A DNA stretch of 64,000 nt from Methanoregulaceae archaeon (GTDB lineage: Bacteria; Armatimonadota; Fimbriimonadia; Fimbriimonadales; Fimbriimonadaceae). Every line of letters starts with the position of its first letter. Within the stretch, counting starts at the first letter, position 1. Below, piece by piece: positions 16,166 through 25,537 of the stretch. A program made the position numbers and the translations under genes. Below the pieces are notes generated by a model. The model was not told the origin of the DNA. It did not search any database and saw only the letters and a list, made by a program, of their open reading frames with translations. The stretch is taken from positions 1 through 64,000 of the forward strand of contig JADZEW010000026.1 in the NCBI GenBank assembly GCA_020850325.1, written 5' to 3'.

Positions 16166-17182
16166 TTACGACGCTTTTGCGTGTTGCATAACTTCGGCGA
16201 TGTATTCCTGCGTGCTCGCCCGGCCGCCAAGGTCCCCCGTGAGGCACTTACCATCTTCGCACACCCGCATCACTGAGTTCGTGATTCGGTCGGCCATCTC
16301 GTACTCACCCAAGTGGCGCAGCATCATGACCGAGCTGAACAGCAATGCGGTCGGGTTCGCGACACCTTTCCCCGCGATGTCGGGTGCGGAGCCGTGTACG
16401 GCCTCAAAGACTGCGTGATGGATTCCGATGTTCGCACCCGGTGCCAGGCCCAAGCCACCGACCAAGCCCGCGCAGAGATCGCTCACGATGTCGCCGTACA
16501 GGTTCTCAGTCACGAACACGTCGAACTGCTCAGGACGCGTCACGAGCTGCATGCAGCAGTTGTCGACAATGATGTCGTCGGCCTGAATGTCGGGAAAGTC
16601 AGCGGCAACGCGATAAAACTCCTCAAGAAACATCCCGTCGCACAGTTTCATGATGTTCGCCTTGTGCACAGCAGTCACCCGCTTACGCTGCTGGCGGCGC
16701 GCCATGCCGAACGCATAAAGGCAGATTCGGTGGCACCCGGGGCGGGTGATGACCTTGACGCCCTGGGCCATATCCGGGTGGGGCTGAAACTCGATGCCCG
16801 CGTAAAGGTCCTCGGTGTTCTCGCGAACAATGATGATGTCGAGATCCTTGTGGGCGAAGGGCCCCTGGACGCCGGGAAGGCTCCTCGCCGGACGAACATT
16901 GGCAAACAGATCAAGCGCCTTGCGGAGGGCGACGTTGGCGCTGGAGTGCCCCTTGCCGCTGGGGGTCGTGGTCGGGCTCTTCAGCGCGATGCCAATCTCC
17001 CTGATTCGGTCGATGGTCTCGGGAGGCATGGCCGGCAACCCCTTCTCGACCGCGGATAGTCCGGCCTCAAGAGGAATCCAGTTCGCCTCGAAGCCCACGG
17101 ACTCGAGGATCGCCAGGGTGGCATCCATGATTTCGGGGCCGATGCCATCCCCGGGGATTATCGCAATATCGCGCTTTGACAT
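16166..17182 (-). CDS. NAD-type isocitrate dehydrogenase (IDH3/LeuB superfamily)
   Basis: A 338-residue beta-decarboxylating dehydrogenase. [11 protein letters not shown] opens the fold; the substrate site contains [32 protein letters not shown] and the metal-site region [11 protein letters not shown] follow. The cofactor motif [15 protein letters not shown] has Asp-Ile where NADP enzymes have Lys-Tyr, indicating NAD+. Isocitrate is the likeliest substrate; homoisocitrate or tartrate relatives cannot be excluded. GGGGAG lies upstream of the ATG. A second, NADP-type isocitrate dehydrogenase is encoded at 55444. Confidence 0.88.
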   Translation of the reverse strand: MSKRDIAIIPGDGIGPEIMDATLAILESVGFEANWIPLEAGLSAVEKGLPAMPPETIDRIREIGIALKSPTTTPSGKGHSSANVALRKALDLFANVRPARSLPGVQGPFAHKDLDIIIVRENTEDLYAGIEFQPHPDMAQGVKVITRPGCHRICLYAFGMARRQQRKRVTAVHKANIMKLCDGMFLEEFYRVAADFPDIQADDIIVDNCCMQLVTRPEQFDVFVTENLYGDIVSDLCAGLVGGLGLAPGANIGIHHAVFEAVHGSAPDIAGKGVANPTALLFSSVMMLRHLGEYEMADRITNSVMRVCEDGKCLTGDLGGRASTQEYIAEVMQHAKAS

Positions 17183-17216
17183 ACTCCCCTAATTCTGGCG
17201 GATTTCGCCGACGCGG

Positions 17217-17405
17217 TTAGGCCCGGATCGGGTCCGGCAATGAATCGGAGATTCTGCGCTCAAGTTCTTCTAAGCGGTCTTGGATGTTGGTGGAGAGCGC
17301 TTCCGGTTCGCCGGCAATGACGTCGCGCCGCCGCCGCCATGCCAACAATAAACCGACGGTGCCCAATGCAACCGTAATCAAAAGCACACTCTTTCCGCCA
17401 CGCAC
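17217..17405 (-). CDS. Small single-TM membrane protein
   Basis: A 62-residue product: hydrophobic N-terminal helix (SVLLITVALGTVGLLLAW), an RRRR stop-transfer sequence and an acidic amphipathic tail. The start is GTG, with TAAAAC six bases upstream and no SD, fitting the leaderless pattern seen elsewhere. It lies 35 bp upstream of the isocitrate dehydrogenase gene on the same strand. Topology and position support it being real; no function is known. Confidence 0.55.
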   Translation of the reverse strand: MRGGKSVLLITVALGTVGLLLAWRRRRDVIAGEPEALSTNIQDRLEELERRISDSLPDPIRA

Positions 17406-17440
17406 GAGTCTGTTTTACCTTTTCAAAGACCCCAAAAGGA

Positions 17441-17476
17441 ACAGGGCCCGGATTCCCGAAGGAACCCGAGCCCCGT
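17441..17476 (-). terminator. Terminator of the giant repeat-protein gene
   Basis: On the minus strand GGGCTCGGGTTCC, a TTC loop and GGGAATCCGGGCCC form a long stem followed by TGTTCCTTTT. It lies just past the stop at 17495. Confidence 0.8.
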
Positions 17477-17494
17477 TGGTCGGTGGCCCGCTTC

Positions 17495-20400
17495 TTACTG
17501 GGGCCGCAGGGTGAGCACGTCGCTCACCGACTGGGACCGCTGGCTGAAGAAGGCCGTGATCTGGGTCGCCACCACTCGCGAGACCGGGAGGGTCGTTAGA
17601 GTGATCGTCACCGATCGGGCACCCGCCGGGATCGTCACCGAAGCCGGAACTGCCACGTAAGGGGCACCGGTCGCGGTTAGGTCCTTCTCCAAGTTGACGG
17701 TTAGTCCGCCTGCCGGAGCGTTGCGGTCGATAGTGATCGTGGCCTGCACCGAGTTGCCACCGATGACCGTGTTCGGATTCAGCACCAACGACACCAGGGT
17801 CGGGGCGAGAACCTCGAGGGTCACCGTTCGGCTTGCGCCGGCGTAGCTGGCGGTGATGGTCACGCTCGTGTCCACCGACACGGCCGTTGTGGCCACGTCG
17901 AACCGATTGAAGGTGGTGCCACCCGCGATCGGCACGGACGCCGGGACTTGGACGATGTTCGAGTTACCGCTGACGAGCGGCACGCTAATGCCACCCGACG
18001 GAGCCGGGACGTTCATCGTCAGCGAGCCTCGGGTGGAGTCTCCACCGATCAGGCTATACGTGTCCAGCGCCAACTGTAGGATTCGCGGAGCGAATACCTT
18101 CAGAATCGCCGTGCCCGTCTTGCCGGAGGGCAGCTGAGCCGTGATGATCACGTTCACGTCGGCCGCAACCGGGTTGCTCGTGATCGCGAACGTGCGGTTG
18201 TTCAGGCCCTGCGGAATCACCACGGAGGTCGGCATGGAGATCGCGTTCGAACTCCGCGTCAGCGTGACCGTAATGCCACCCGTCGGCGCGTTGCCGCCGA
18301 TCGTTACCAGTCCGGTCGCGTTCTGCGTACCGCCGAACACCTGCGTCGGGTTCACCGACACGAGGACGCCGAGGGCCCGTACCTGCATGGTCGTGGTCGC
18401 CGTGCGACCCGACTGCAGTCGTGCACTGATGACGACCGTGGTGTTGGTCGCGACCATCGATGTGGTGATCACGAACTTGCCGAGGGTCTGGCCCGCGTTG
18501 ACTCTCATGCTTGAAGGCACGGATGCCACCGCCGGGTTGCCGCTCGTGAGATTCACCAATGTGCCGCCCGCCGGAGCCGGAGCACTGATGACCACGTCAC
18601 CCACGGTGTTTTGAACGCCGCCTACGACGGAGTTCGGATTGACCGTGACTTGGATGTTAAGCGCGGTGACCCGAAGGATCGCCGTTGCCGTCACACCGGC
18701 CGGTGTTCGCGCCGTGATCGTCACATCCGTGTCGGCGCCCACTTGGAACGTCGGGATGTTGAACGAGCCCTGCGTCTGGCCCTCGGCGATGATGATCGAC
18801 GAAGTCACAACCGCGGCCGCGGTGTTCGAGCTGGTGAGGTTGATGCGAACGCCACCCGTTCCCGCCGCCGCGCCGAGAGTCACGTTACCGATGGAGTTGA
18901 GACCACCCGTGATGACTGCCGGATTGAGCGTGAGCGAGATGCTGAGCGGATTAACCGTGCGCGTAACAGACTTGACGAGCGGCGTCGGGAGCGTGTCCAC
19001 ACTGGCGGTCAGAGTGACCGACGTGGGGACCGTGACGCTTCGGGTGACGCCCTCGAAGTTGATGGCCGATTGGCCCGAGTTGAGCTTCACCGTGGCCGGC
19101 ACGACGCAGACATTGGTATTGCTGCTCGTGAGGTTAAAGGTGATGCCCGCGGTTGGAGCAACTTCGCCATTGCTGAGCACGATGCCCATCGCGAAGTTCT
19201 GCGAACCGCCAACGACCGAGTTAGGATTCGCCGTAAAGGTGTAATCCAGCGGTCGAAGGGTGAGGTCGCGGAATCGGACCGGATAGCCGGGCTTCTCGGA
19301 GCTGATGCGGGCGACCACGTTGCCCGGGCCTCGATGCAACTTCGTCGTAATGAGGAAGTTGTTACTTCGGATAGCACCCGGAGGAACGTACGCTTCGATT
19401 TGGGTTCTCGTACCACCGAACGGCGCATAGGTGCCGTTGTCCGTGTTGACCTTCACCCGGAAGCCGCTCGGCGAAGCCGGCTGAGTCAGGGTCACGTGAC
19501 CCGTCACAATCGTTCCACTGAGGACGCTGGTGTTATCCAGATTCACCGCGTCGATGCCAGTGGCATCCACGAAGATCGTTCCGGTTCGCGTTTGGATCGG
19601 GTTCTTGTTCAGCCGCTCAGCGACGACGTTGCGGAACGTGTTCCCCGTCGCGACGCCCGCTGTAGCCTTGAACGTCGTCAACTTGCCCTTCTCGACATCG
19701 CCACCCGGATCGCGGCGTACGTACACCGCATAAGTGGCCTGGCCGTTCGGGAAGGTAACGCCAACAGGAGGATTACCCGTCGAGCCAAGTCGAAGGTCGA
19801 CTCGGATCGGGGTCGGACCCGCCTCACCGTCGAGGAGCACGGTACCGGTGGTCTGCTCGCCACCGTTGACCCGGTTGGGATCGAAGGTGAGGCTGCGCAG
19901 GCTCGCCGGAATGATCTGCATGACCTGAGAACGCGTCACCTGGAGGTTCGGCGTCGTGACCTTAGTGAGGATCGTTACCGTTGCCGGCACGTCCACGCCA
20001 CGGGTCAGAATGTCGAAGGTTGCCGTCGTGTCGCCGGTCGGCACCACGAAGCTGTTGATCTGCGTTCCCGCCGAATCAACGGCGTAGGCCAAGGCCGGGT
20101 TGCTGGACGAGACGGAGACCGTCATGCCCGCCGGCGCAGGTCGGAACAGATTGACACGACCCGTAACCCGATTTCCACCAACGATGGTGTTCGGACTCAA
20201 GATCATGTTGGTCAGCCACGGAGCTACCGTGATATTCGTGGTCTTGGTGTCGCCCTCGAGTTCAGCCGTGAAGGTCACGACAAACTGGGACACGACGTCC
20301 GAAGTCGTAACGCGGATCGGCGGGAAGGTCGTTTGGCCCTCCGGAATCACGATCTGATCGAGAAGGTTGCCACCCGCATCGACCGGACGGGCCACCGCCT

Positions 20401-22804
20401 CATTGAGCGAACGGATGCGGATGACCGCACCGCCCGGCGAGGCCGGACCGGTTAGACCGATGTTGAGTTGCGCTTCTTCCGTTCCCGCGACCGAGCCCGG
20501 AGTAATCGTAATCGGGTTGAGCAACGGCGACTGGCGAACCTTGATCTTCATCAAGAAGCCATCCCAGAATGGAAGATTCGGGGCGTTATCGTTGAACATC
20601 GTCGGCTTGAAGACGCCGGCGGTGGTCGGGAACGCCACCTTAGCGCCCTGCGTCCACGAGTTGGTCACACCAACCACGTAGGCATTGCGCGAGCGATCGA
20701 CGTAGAGGCCGAGGGCCGCGTCATCTTCTTCGCCACCAAGGAAGCTACCGTAGACGAGGTTCGAACCAGCTTCATCGACTGCCTGAAGGTAGGCGTCGCC
20801 AATCCGAAGCGGGTTGTTCGGCCCGTTGTACGATGTGTCGTCGCCGGACGGCGTGGTCACGATCGAAGGCTGGGCGCTCGTGTTGTTGATTCCAACGATG
20901 TAGGCCACACCGAGATCGTCCACGGCAATGGCCTGCTGCGATCCGCCACCCGCCATGAAGGTCGAGTAGACAAGCGAAGCGCCGTCGATTGCGATCTTCG
21001 TCGTGAAGTTCTCACCGGGCGGGTTGAACACGGTGTCAAAAGCGCCCTGGGTCCGCGGGAAGTCGACCGATTGAGTCGAGCCAATGATATAGGCATTGCC
21101 CGAGTTATCGATCGCGATCGCGCTTGCCGACTCGCCAGCGCTACCGCCAATGAAGGTGGAGTAGTCCAGCGAGGTACCGCTCGGCACCAGCTTGGCGACG
21201 AACGCATCGCCGCCCTGCATCGTGGTGTCGAACGAACCGGCCACCGTCGGGAAGTTCGGCGAACTGGTTGTGCCTACGATGAACGCGTTGCCAACCGCGT
21301 CGACGGCAACACCAGCGATCACATCACTCTGGTTGCCGCCCACGTGCGTGCCGTAGTCGTAAATGTTGGTCGCGCTGATCCGAGCGACGAATCCGTCGGT
21401 GTTGCCACCTCCGAACGTCGGCTGGAGCACACCCGCGGTTCGCGGGAAGTTTGCCCCTTCAACCTGGCCGACAATGTACGCGTTGCCATCGGCGTCAACC
21501 CCGATATCGAAACCGATGTCCGCCGGAGGGAACGGATTGTCGGTCGACGAACCCATGTACGTGCCGTACTCCAGCGCGTTACCGGTGTTTGAGATGCGCG
21601 CCACGAAAGCGTCGCCGCCACCGGCACGATAGATCGTCTGGATGGCATCGGGCGTGGTTGGGAAGGCTCCCGCCGAGGGCACATCCGGTGAAGTGGTGAT
21701 ACCGGTAATCCAAGCGCGGCCCTGAAGGTCGAGCGCAATAGCGTACGCCTCTTCCGCACCGGCGCCACCGATGACGGTGGAGTAGATCAGGCTGGTCGCA
21801 TCACTCGAGAACTTCGTGATGAAGGCATCTGCCCCCTGAACCGAGTTGTCGTAGGCTCCGTTGGTGATCGGGTAGTTCACCGAGGTGGTCGAGCCAGCGA
21901 CATGAGCTTGGTTCAGATTGTCGACGGCGACATCGTATGCGATGTCATCGCCCGGAGCGGCGATCGTCGCAAATCCACCGTACAGGGTCGAATAGACGAC
22001 AGGGTCGATGACCAGCGGCTTCGACGGATCATAGCCGTCGACTTCGAATCCGAACGTGCCGTCGGCGTTCTTTACGAACTTACACTGGACTTGCCGGTCT
22101 TCGTTCGCAATGCGCTGATAGGCGTACAGATCCGTGACGGCGACTTCGCCGTAGCGGGTTGTGACCGCCATGGTGTCATCGTTCTTGATCCGAGCCGACT
22201 GTGCGCCCTCGTACCTAAACTTGATGCTCTCCGGGCGAGCTCCGGGAGCGACCACGAGGTCGAAACGCGGGGCTCCGCCATCGCGATAAACGCGCATATT
22301 GACGCCCGTGTAAAGCTCATTGACCCAAGCTTCGTTGAACGTCTTCACCCCAGCGTGGGTGGTATTCCCGCGGATGTAGTTGACTTCGCCGGGTCGCTCG
22401 CCAAGACCATGCGCGCCCGAACCCATGTTCGCGCCCATGAACTGCAACTCGATGACTTGGCCAGACCGCGTGCGCGGCTTAGCCATGCCCTTGCCGTCTT
22501 GGCGCCAGGCGATGTCACCAAGTCGATAAAAATCGTACTTGATGCCAGAACGGGTCACCCACACGTCCATGCCCTTCCACCCAGAGTAGAAGCGAGCATC
22601 CTCGTGCCATTGACCCTTATTCTCGATGAAGCCGAAATCCCATCCATTGGGCTTGACAGCTTGCTTCGCGGGCTGCGGGGGCGGCGCGCCAGCAACACCG
22701 GCGCTTCCTGCATCCGCATCCCGGAAAACCAATCCGGCCATGGTAATGGCCAGGGCGCCTCCTAAAAAGGCTCCCCAACGCAACGTCGTTTTCCTAACGA
22801 TCAC
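17495..22804 (-). CDS. Giant secreted protein: SBBP beta-propeller plus tandem Ig-like repeats
   Basis: A 1769-residue exported protein. After a signal peptide (WGAFLGGALAITMAGLVF) comes a DUF7948-type domain (FGFIENKGQWHEDARFYSG), then repeated SBBP propeller units (DAFITKFSSD..LIYSTVIGG) to about residue 790. The rest is at least eight ~95-residue Ig-like repeats of pattern LNPxxVxGGxxxxGxVxLxxPAPxGGxxVxLxSxNxxxxxVPxSVxIxxG. Such proteins are surface or matrix components, possibly adhesive; the role is inferred. The GTG at 22804 is chosen because AGAGGTGG precedes it and the signal peptide follows; upstream codons look non-coding. The end of a second protein with the same repeat lies at 63740. 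Confidence 0.82.
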   Translation of the reverse strand: MIVRKTTLRWGAFLGGALAITMAGLVFRDADAGSAGVAGAPPPQPAKQAVKPNGWDFGFIENKGQWHEDARFYSGWKGMDVWVTRSGIKYDFYRLGDIAWRQDGKGMAKPRTRSGQVIELQFMGANMGSGAHGLGERPGEVNYIRGNTTHAGVKTFNEAWVNELYTGVNMRVYRDGGAPRFDLVVAPGARPESIKFRYEGAQSARIKNDDTMAVTTRYGEVAVTDLYAYQRIANEDRQVQCKFVKNADGTFGFEVDGYDPSKPLVIDPVVYSTLYGGFATIAAPGDDIAYDVAVDNLNQAHVAGSTTSVNYPITNGAYDNSVQGADAFITKFSSDATSLIYSTVIGGAGAEEAYAIALDLQGRAWITGITTSPDVPSAGAFPTTPDAIQTIYRAGGGDAFVARISNTGNALEYGTYMGSSTDNPFPPADIGFDIGVDADGNAYIVGQVEGANFPRTAGVLQPTFGGGNTDGFVARISATNIYDYGTHVGGNQSDVIAGVAVDAVGNAFIVGTTSSPNFPTVAGSFDTTMQGGDAFVAKLVPSGTSLDYSTFIGGSAGESASAIAIDNSGNAYIIGSTQSVDFPRTQGAFDTVFNPPGENFTTKIAIDGASLVYSTFMAGGGSQQAIAVDDLGVAYIVGINNTSAQPSIVTTPSGDDTSYNGPNNPLRIGDAYLQAVDEAGSNLVYGSFLGGEEDDAALGLYVDRSRNAYVVGVTNSWTQGAKVAFPTTAGVFKPTMFNDNAPNLPFWDGFLMKIKVRQSPLLNPITITPGSVAGTEEAQLNIGLTGPASPGGAVIRIRSLNEAVARPVDAGGNLLDQIVIPEGQTTFPPIRVTTSDVVSQFVVTFTAELEGDTKTTNITVAPWLTNMILSPNTIVGGNRVTGRVNLFRPAPAGMTVSVSSSNPALAYAVDSAGTQINSFVVPTGDTTATFDILTRGVDVPATVTILTKVTTPNLQVTRSQVMQIIPASLRSLTFDPNRVNGGEQTTGTVLLDGEAGPTPIRVDLRLGSTGNPPVGVTFPNGQATYAVYVRRDPGGDVEKGKLTTFKATAGVATGNTFRNVVAERLNKNPIQTRTGTIFVDATGIDAVNLDNTSVLSGTIVTGHVTLTQPASPSGFRVKVNTDNGTYAPFGGTRTQIEAYVPPGAIRSNNFLITTKLHRGPGNVVARISSEKPGYPVRFRDLTLRPLDYTFTANPNSVVGGSQNFAMGIVLSNGEVAPTAGITFNLTSSNTNVCVVPATVKLNSGQSAINFEGVTRSVTVPTSVTLTASVDTLPTPLVKSVTRTVNPLSISLTLNPAVITGGLNSIGNVTLGAAAGTGGVRINLTSSNTAAAVVTSSIIIAEGQTQGSFNIPTFQVGADTDVTITARTPAGVTATAILRVTALNIQVTVNPNSVVGGVQNTVGDVVISAPAPAGGTLVNLTSGNPAVASVPSSMRVNAGQTLGKFVITTSMVATNTTVVISARLQSGRTATTTMQVRALGVLVSVNPTQVFGGTQNATGLVTIGGNAPTGGITVTLTRSSNAISMPTSVVIPQGLNNRTFAITSNPVAADVNVIITAQLPSGKTGTAILKVFAPRILQLALDTYSLIGGDSTRGSLTMNVPAPSGGISVPLVSGNSNIVQVPASVPIAGGTTFNRFDVATTAVSVDTSVTITASYAGASRTVTLEVLAPTLVSLVLNPNTVIGGNSVQATITIDRNAPAGGLTVNLEKDLTATGAPYVAVPASVTIPAGARSVTITLTTLPVSRVVATQITAFFSQRSQSVSDVLTLRPQ

Positions 22805-23003
22805 CGACTTCCACCTCTTTCCCTTTGGACTGAATTGAACCGCGGGGCGACGCGATCCACGCCCAGTTACCCGTATTTTAACCACGTTCGGCGGAAATTG
22901 CATAGACCGAGGCGTGGTTGAATCATGCTCCAGACGTTTTTTAGCGGGGGAAAGTTCTTGATTTCCTTCCTCCGCTGCCGGCGGGTCAATGGTCCCGGGG
23001 GAT

Positions 23004-23032
23004 TTGCCCCCCTGCAACATTCGCCCTATAAT
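23004..23032 (+). promoter_or_regulatory. Sigma-70-type promoter
   Basis: TTGCCC (23004-23009), a 17-nt spacer and TATAAT (23027-23032), 51 bp before the small membrane protein gene at 23084. This is one of the few messages here with a normal-length leader. Confidence 0.7.
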
Positions 23033-23083
23033 CACCGACTAAGTAAACAGACGCCTCAGAGTTGAGGCAAGGAAACACAAACC

Positions 23084-23275
23084 ATGTCGGGAAGCGTAAA
23101 GTTAGGGTTGCTGATCATCGGGCTCGTGCTGCTCGGCGGAATGCTCCTCAAATTCACCCTCAGCCTCATCGCTTGGCTCACACCAATCTTGATCGTCGCC
23201 GCCATTGGGCTGATCTTGTTTGGCGTGGCCTCGAAGAAGGCCCTTGGCGGCACGCGCCGTCGCTACCTACCGTAA
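23084..23275 (+). CDS. Small two-TM membrane protein
   Basis: A 63-residue product with two hydrophobic helices (LGLLIIGLVLLGGMLL and LIAWLTPILIVAAIGLIL) and a basic tail ending RRRYLP. The ATG is preceded by a purine-rich AAGGAAA and a consensus promoter at 23004. No family recognised. It lies in the divergent space before the penicillin acylase gene. Confidence 0.65.
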   Translation: MSGSVKLGLLIIGLVLLGGMLLKFTLSLIAWLTPILIVAAIGLILFGVASKKALGGTRRRYLP

Positions 23276-23318
23276 CTCCGTGAGTCTCGCGAGCATTCGA
23301 ACGCGCTAACATAGGCGC

Positions 23319-25514
23319 ATGCTCGCGGCCTATCTCTGTCTTCTCACCTTTGCCCCCGCCGACCTGCCGGCAAAGGTGACCCGGGTGGCGTACGGCGTCC
23401 CCCATATCACCGCCCCCTCGCTCACCGATGCCTTCGAAGGCATGGGCTACGCGGTCGCCCAAGATCGCCTGTGGCAGATGGAGAACAGCCGCCGGGTAGC
23501 GCTCGGCACGCTCGCCGAAGTGCTCGGCCCCGAGGCCGCGTCCTCCGATCGCGAAATCCTGCGATCCGGATACACCTACGAAGAACTCGACGCCCAGTTC
23601 GCGAAGCTCCCCGCCGACATCCGCGCCGCCTTCGACGCCTACGCTCGCGGCGTGAATGCTTGGATCTCCGAAGCCAAAGCCGCGGGAACGCTCCCCGCCG
23701 GTTACGCCCAGCATGGATTTGAACCCGCACCTTGGACCGCCCGCGACTCGGTGGCGATCGCGGTACGGCTGTATCAGCAGTTCGGCCGCGGCGGGGCCGG
23801 CGAGATCCGGAACATGGCGTTGCTCGGCTATCTGGGTTCCATGGCCAAGCTGAAGGGGCGAGAGCTTGACATCTTCGATGATCTAGCCTGGCAGAACGAT
23901 CCTCGCTCGACGACGACGTTGAGCAAGCAAGACGAGTCGGCGAACCCGCCGGCGATTTTTGCCCCCTTCGACCGCAAGGTGACCGAGAGCCATCAAGCTC
24001 TGCTACCCAAGCTCAGCGTACTCGAACTACTCCCCGGCGTTCGGCTAGCCGAGCGAACCGAATCGACCCGGATTGCCGAGTTAGTCGCCGCGCCCTTCAA
24101 GGTCGGCTCATATGCCATCGTTGTCGATGCTAAGCGATCGGCGAACGGGCGCGCGTTGCTGCTTTCGGGTCCCCAAATGGGCTTCCGCGCGCCGAGCATC
24201 GTGCATGAGGTCGGCATTGCCGTCCCCGGACAGACCCTCGTGGGGGCCGACGTACCGGGGGTTCCGGGCGTGATCGTCGGGCACACCGACCACCTGGCGT
24301 GGGGCTTGACGAGCGGCGTCGCCGACACGGACGACGTGTTCGTGGCTGAGCTCGCCGCCGCCGACCACTACCGATGGGGCAGCGAAACTCGGCCGATCGA
24401 GACCGTTCGTCGGACGCTCAAGATCAAGGGGCGCGACGATGAGACGATCATCCAACGTCGCACCCATCTTGGCCCCATCGTGCTGGAGCCGCGTTCCGCA
24501 AAGGTCGTTTTTATTCGGCGCGCTGGAGCCGCACAGCGGGAAATGGAGAGCATGAGGGCGCTCTTCGGGCTGTACGCCGCGAAGTCCGTCAGCGAGGCCG
24601 ATGCCGCTGGCCACCACGCCACCGCGAACTTCAACGTGTTTGTCGCCGACACGAAGGGCAACATTGGCTACCGATTCGCCGGACTGGTCCCCGTCCGAGC
24701 CGCGGGCATCGACCCCCGCCTCCCTACGCCAGCCGATCCCAAGTTCGATTGGAGAGGTTTCGTGAGTCCCGACCAAATGCCAAGCTCGATCAATCCACGA
24801 TCCGGCGTGCTCATCAACTGGAACAACAAGCCCGTAAGCTGGTGGCCCAATGGCGATACCCCGGCGTGGGGCCGCATCTTCCGCGACAGCCTGCTGCGAA
24901 CCGGCCTCGACAAGCCCAAGCTCGCCATGGCTGACCTTGAGTACGCGATTTGGCAAGTGGCGCGGCAGGACTACAACTACGCTGCCTTTGCTTCTCACCT
25001 TAAGGGGATCGATCCTGATCTGGATGCCTTCGACGGCCGGATGTTGGCGGGCGACCCGGCCGCCGGACTCTACCGACGGTTTTTCGATGAGATTCGAGTC
25101 GAGCTGTTTGCCGGAGCGGTGGGCAGCTTCTTGACACCAGACAACTTCCGGCTTGCGCTGCAACCTTCGCTGATGCTGGACGCACTGGAAGGTCGGACCA
25201 AGTTCGACTATCTGGCCAACCGAAAGTCGGCCGACATCGTGAAGGCGGCGTGGGTTCGAGTTGCCGCCGCGAGGCAGGACGAGGGATACCCGGACAACCT
25301 TAGGTTCGCACCGCCCTCGATCGGAGTCCCCGAAGAGCCAGCGATTCCCTACTCCGACCGAGGGACGGTCATCCAAATCGTGGAGATGTTCCAGAGTCCG
25401 CGTGGCCGCAATGTGCTCACGCCGGGCGTCGCCGAGACCGGACCCCACAGCCGAGACCAGGCTCCGCTCGCCCGGGCCTGGACTTACAAACCGATGCTCG
25501 TACCAAAACCTTAG
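23319..25514 (+). CDS. Penicillin acylase family N-terminal-nucleophile hydrolase
   Basis: A 731-residue exported amidase precursor of the penicillin G acylase/AHL acylase family. The short hydrophobic start (MLAAYLCLLTFAPA) is a probable signal peptide. VTRVAYGVPHITAPSLTDAF and GYAVAQDRLWQMENSRR are A-chain hallmarks. The nucleophile is probably Ser near residue 264 in FKVGSYAIVV, the B-chain N-terminus after self-cleavage. VGHTDHLAWGLT follows. Family substrates include acylated beta-lactams and acyl-homoserine lactones; this one is not predictable. TAACAT lies six bases before the ATG, suggesting a leaderless mRNA. The S9 peptidase follows after 23 bp. Confidence 0.85.
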   Translation: MLAAYLCLLTFAPADLPAKVTRVAYGVPHITAPSLTDAFEGMGYAVAQDRLWQMENSRRVALGTLAEVLGPEAASSDREILRSGYTYEELDAQFAKLPADIRAAFDAYARGVNAWISEAKAAGTLPAGYAQHGFEPAPWTARDSVAIAVRLYQQFGRGGAGEIRNMALLGYLGSMAKLKGRELDIFDDLAWQNDPRSTTTLSKQDESANPPAIFAPFDRKVTESHQALLPKLSVLELLPGVRLAERTESTRIAELVAAPFKVGSYAIVVDAKRSANGRALLLSGPQMGFRAPSIVHEVGIAVPGQTLVGADVPGVPGVIVGHTDHLAWGLTSGVADTDDVFVAELAAADHYRWGSETRPIETVRRTLKIKGRDDETIIQRRTHLGPIVLEPRSAKVVFIRRAGAAQREMESMRALFGLYAAKSVSEADAAGHHATANFNVFVADTKGNIGYRFAGLVPVRAAGIDPRLPTPADPKFDWRGFVSPDQMPSSINPRSGVLINWNNKPVSWWPNGDTPAWGRIFRDSLLRTGLDKPKLAMADLEYAIWQVARQDYNYAAFASHLKGIDPDLDAFDGRMLAGDPAAGLYRRFFDEIRVELFAGAVGSFLTPDNFRLALQPSLMLDALEGRTKFDYLANRKSADIVKAAWVRVAAARQDEGYPDNLRFAPPSIGVPEEPAIPYSDRGTVIQIVEMFQSPRGRNVLTPGVAETGPHSRDQAPLARAWTYKPMLVPKP

Positions 25515-25537
25515 CGCGGTCGGGTAGAACCCGCCGC

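Noticed and set aside
18611-20455. 614-codon plus-strand open frame opposite the giant repeat protein
   Set aside because: Arg/Asp/Val-rich shadow of the GC-rich repeats; no domain and no start signal.
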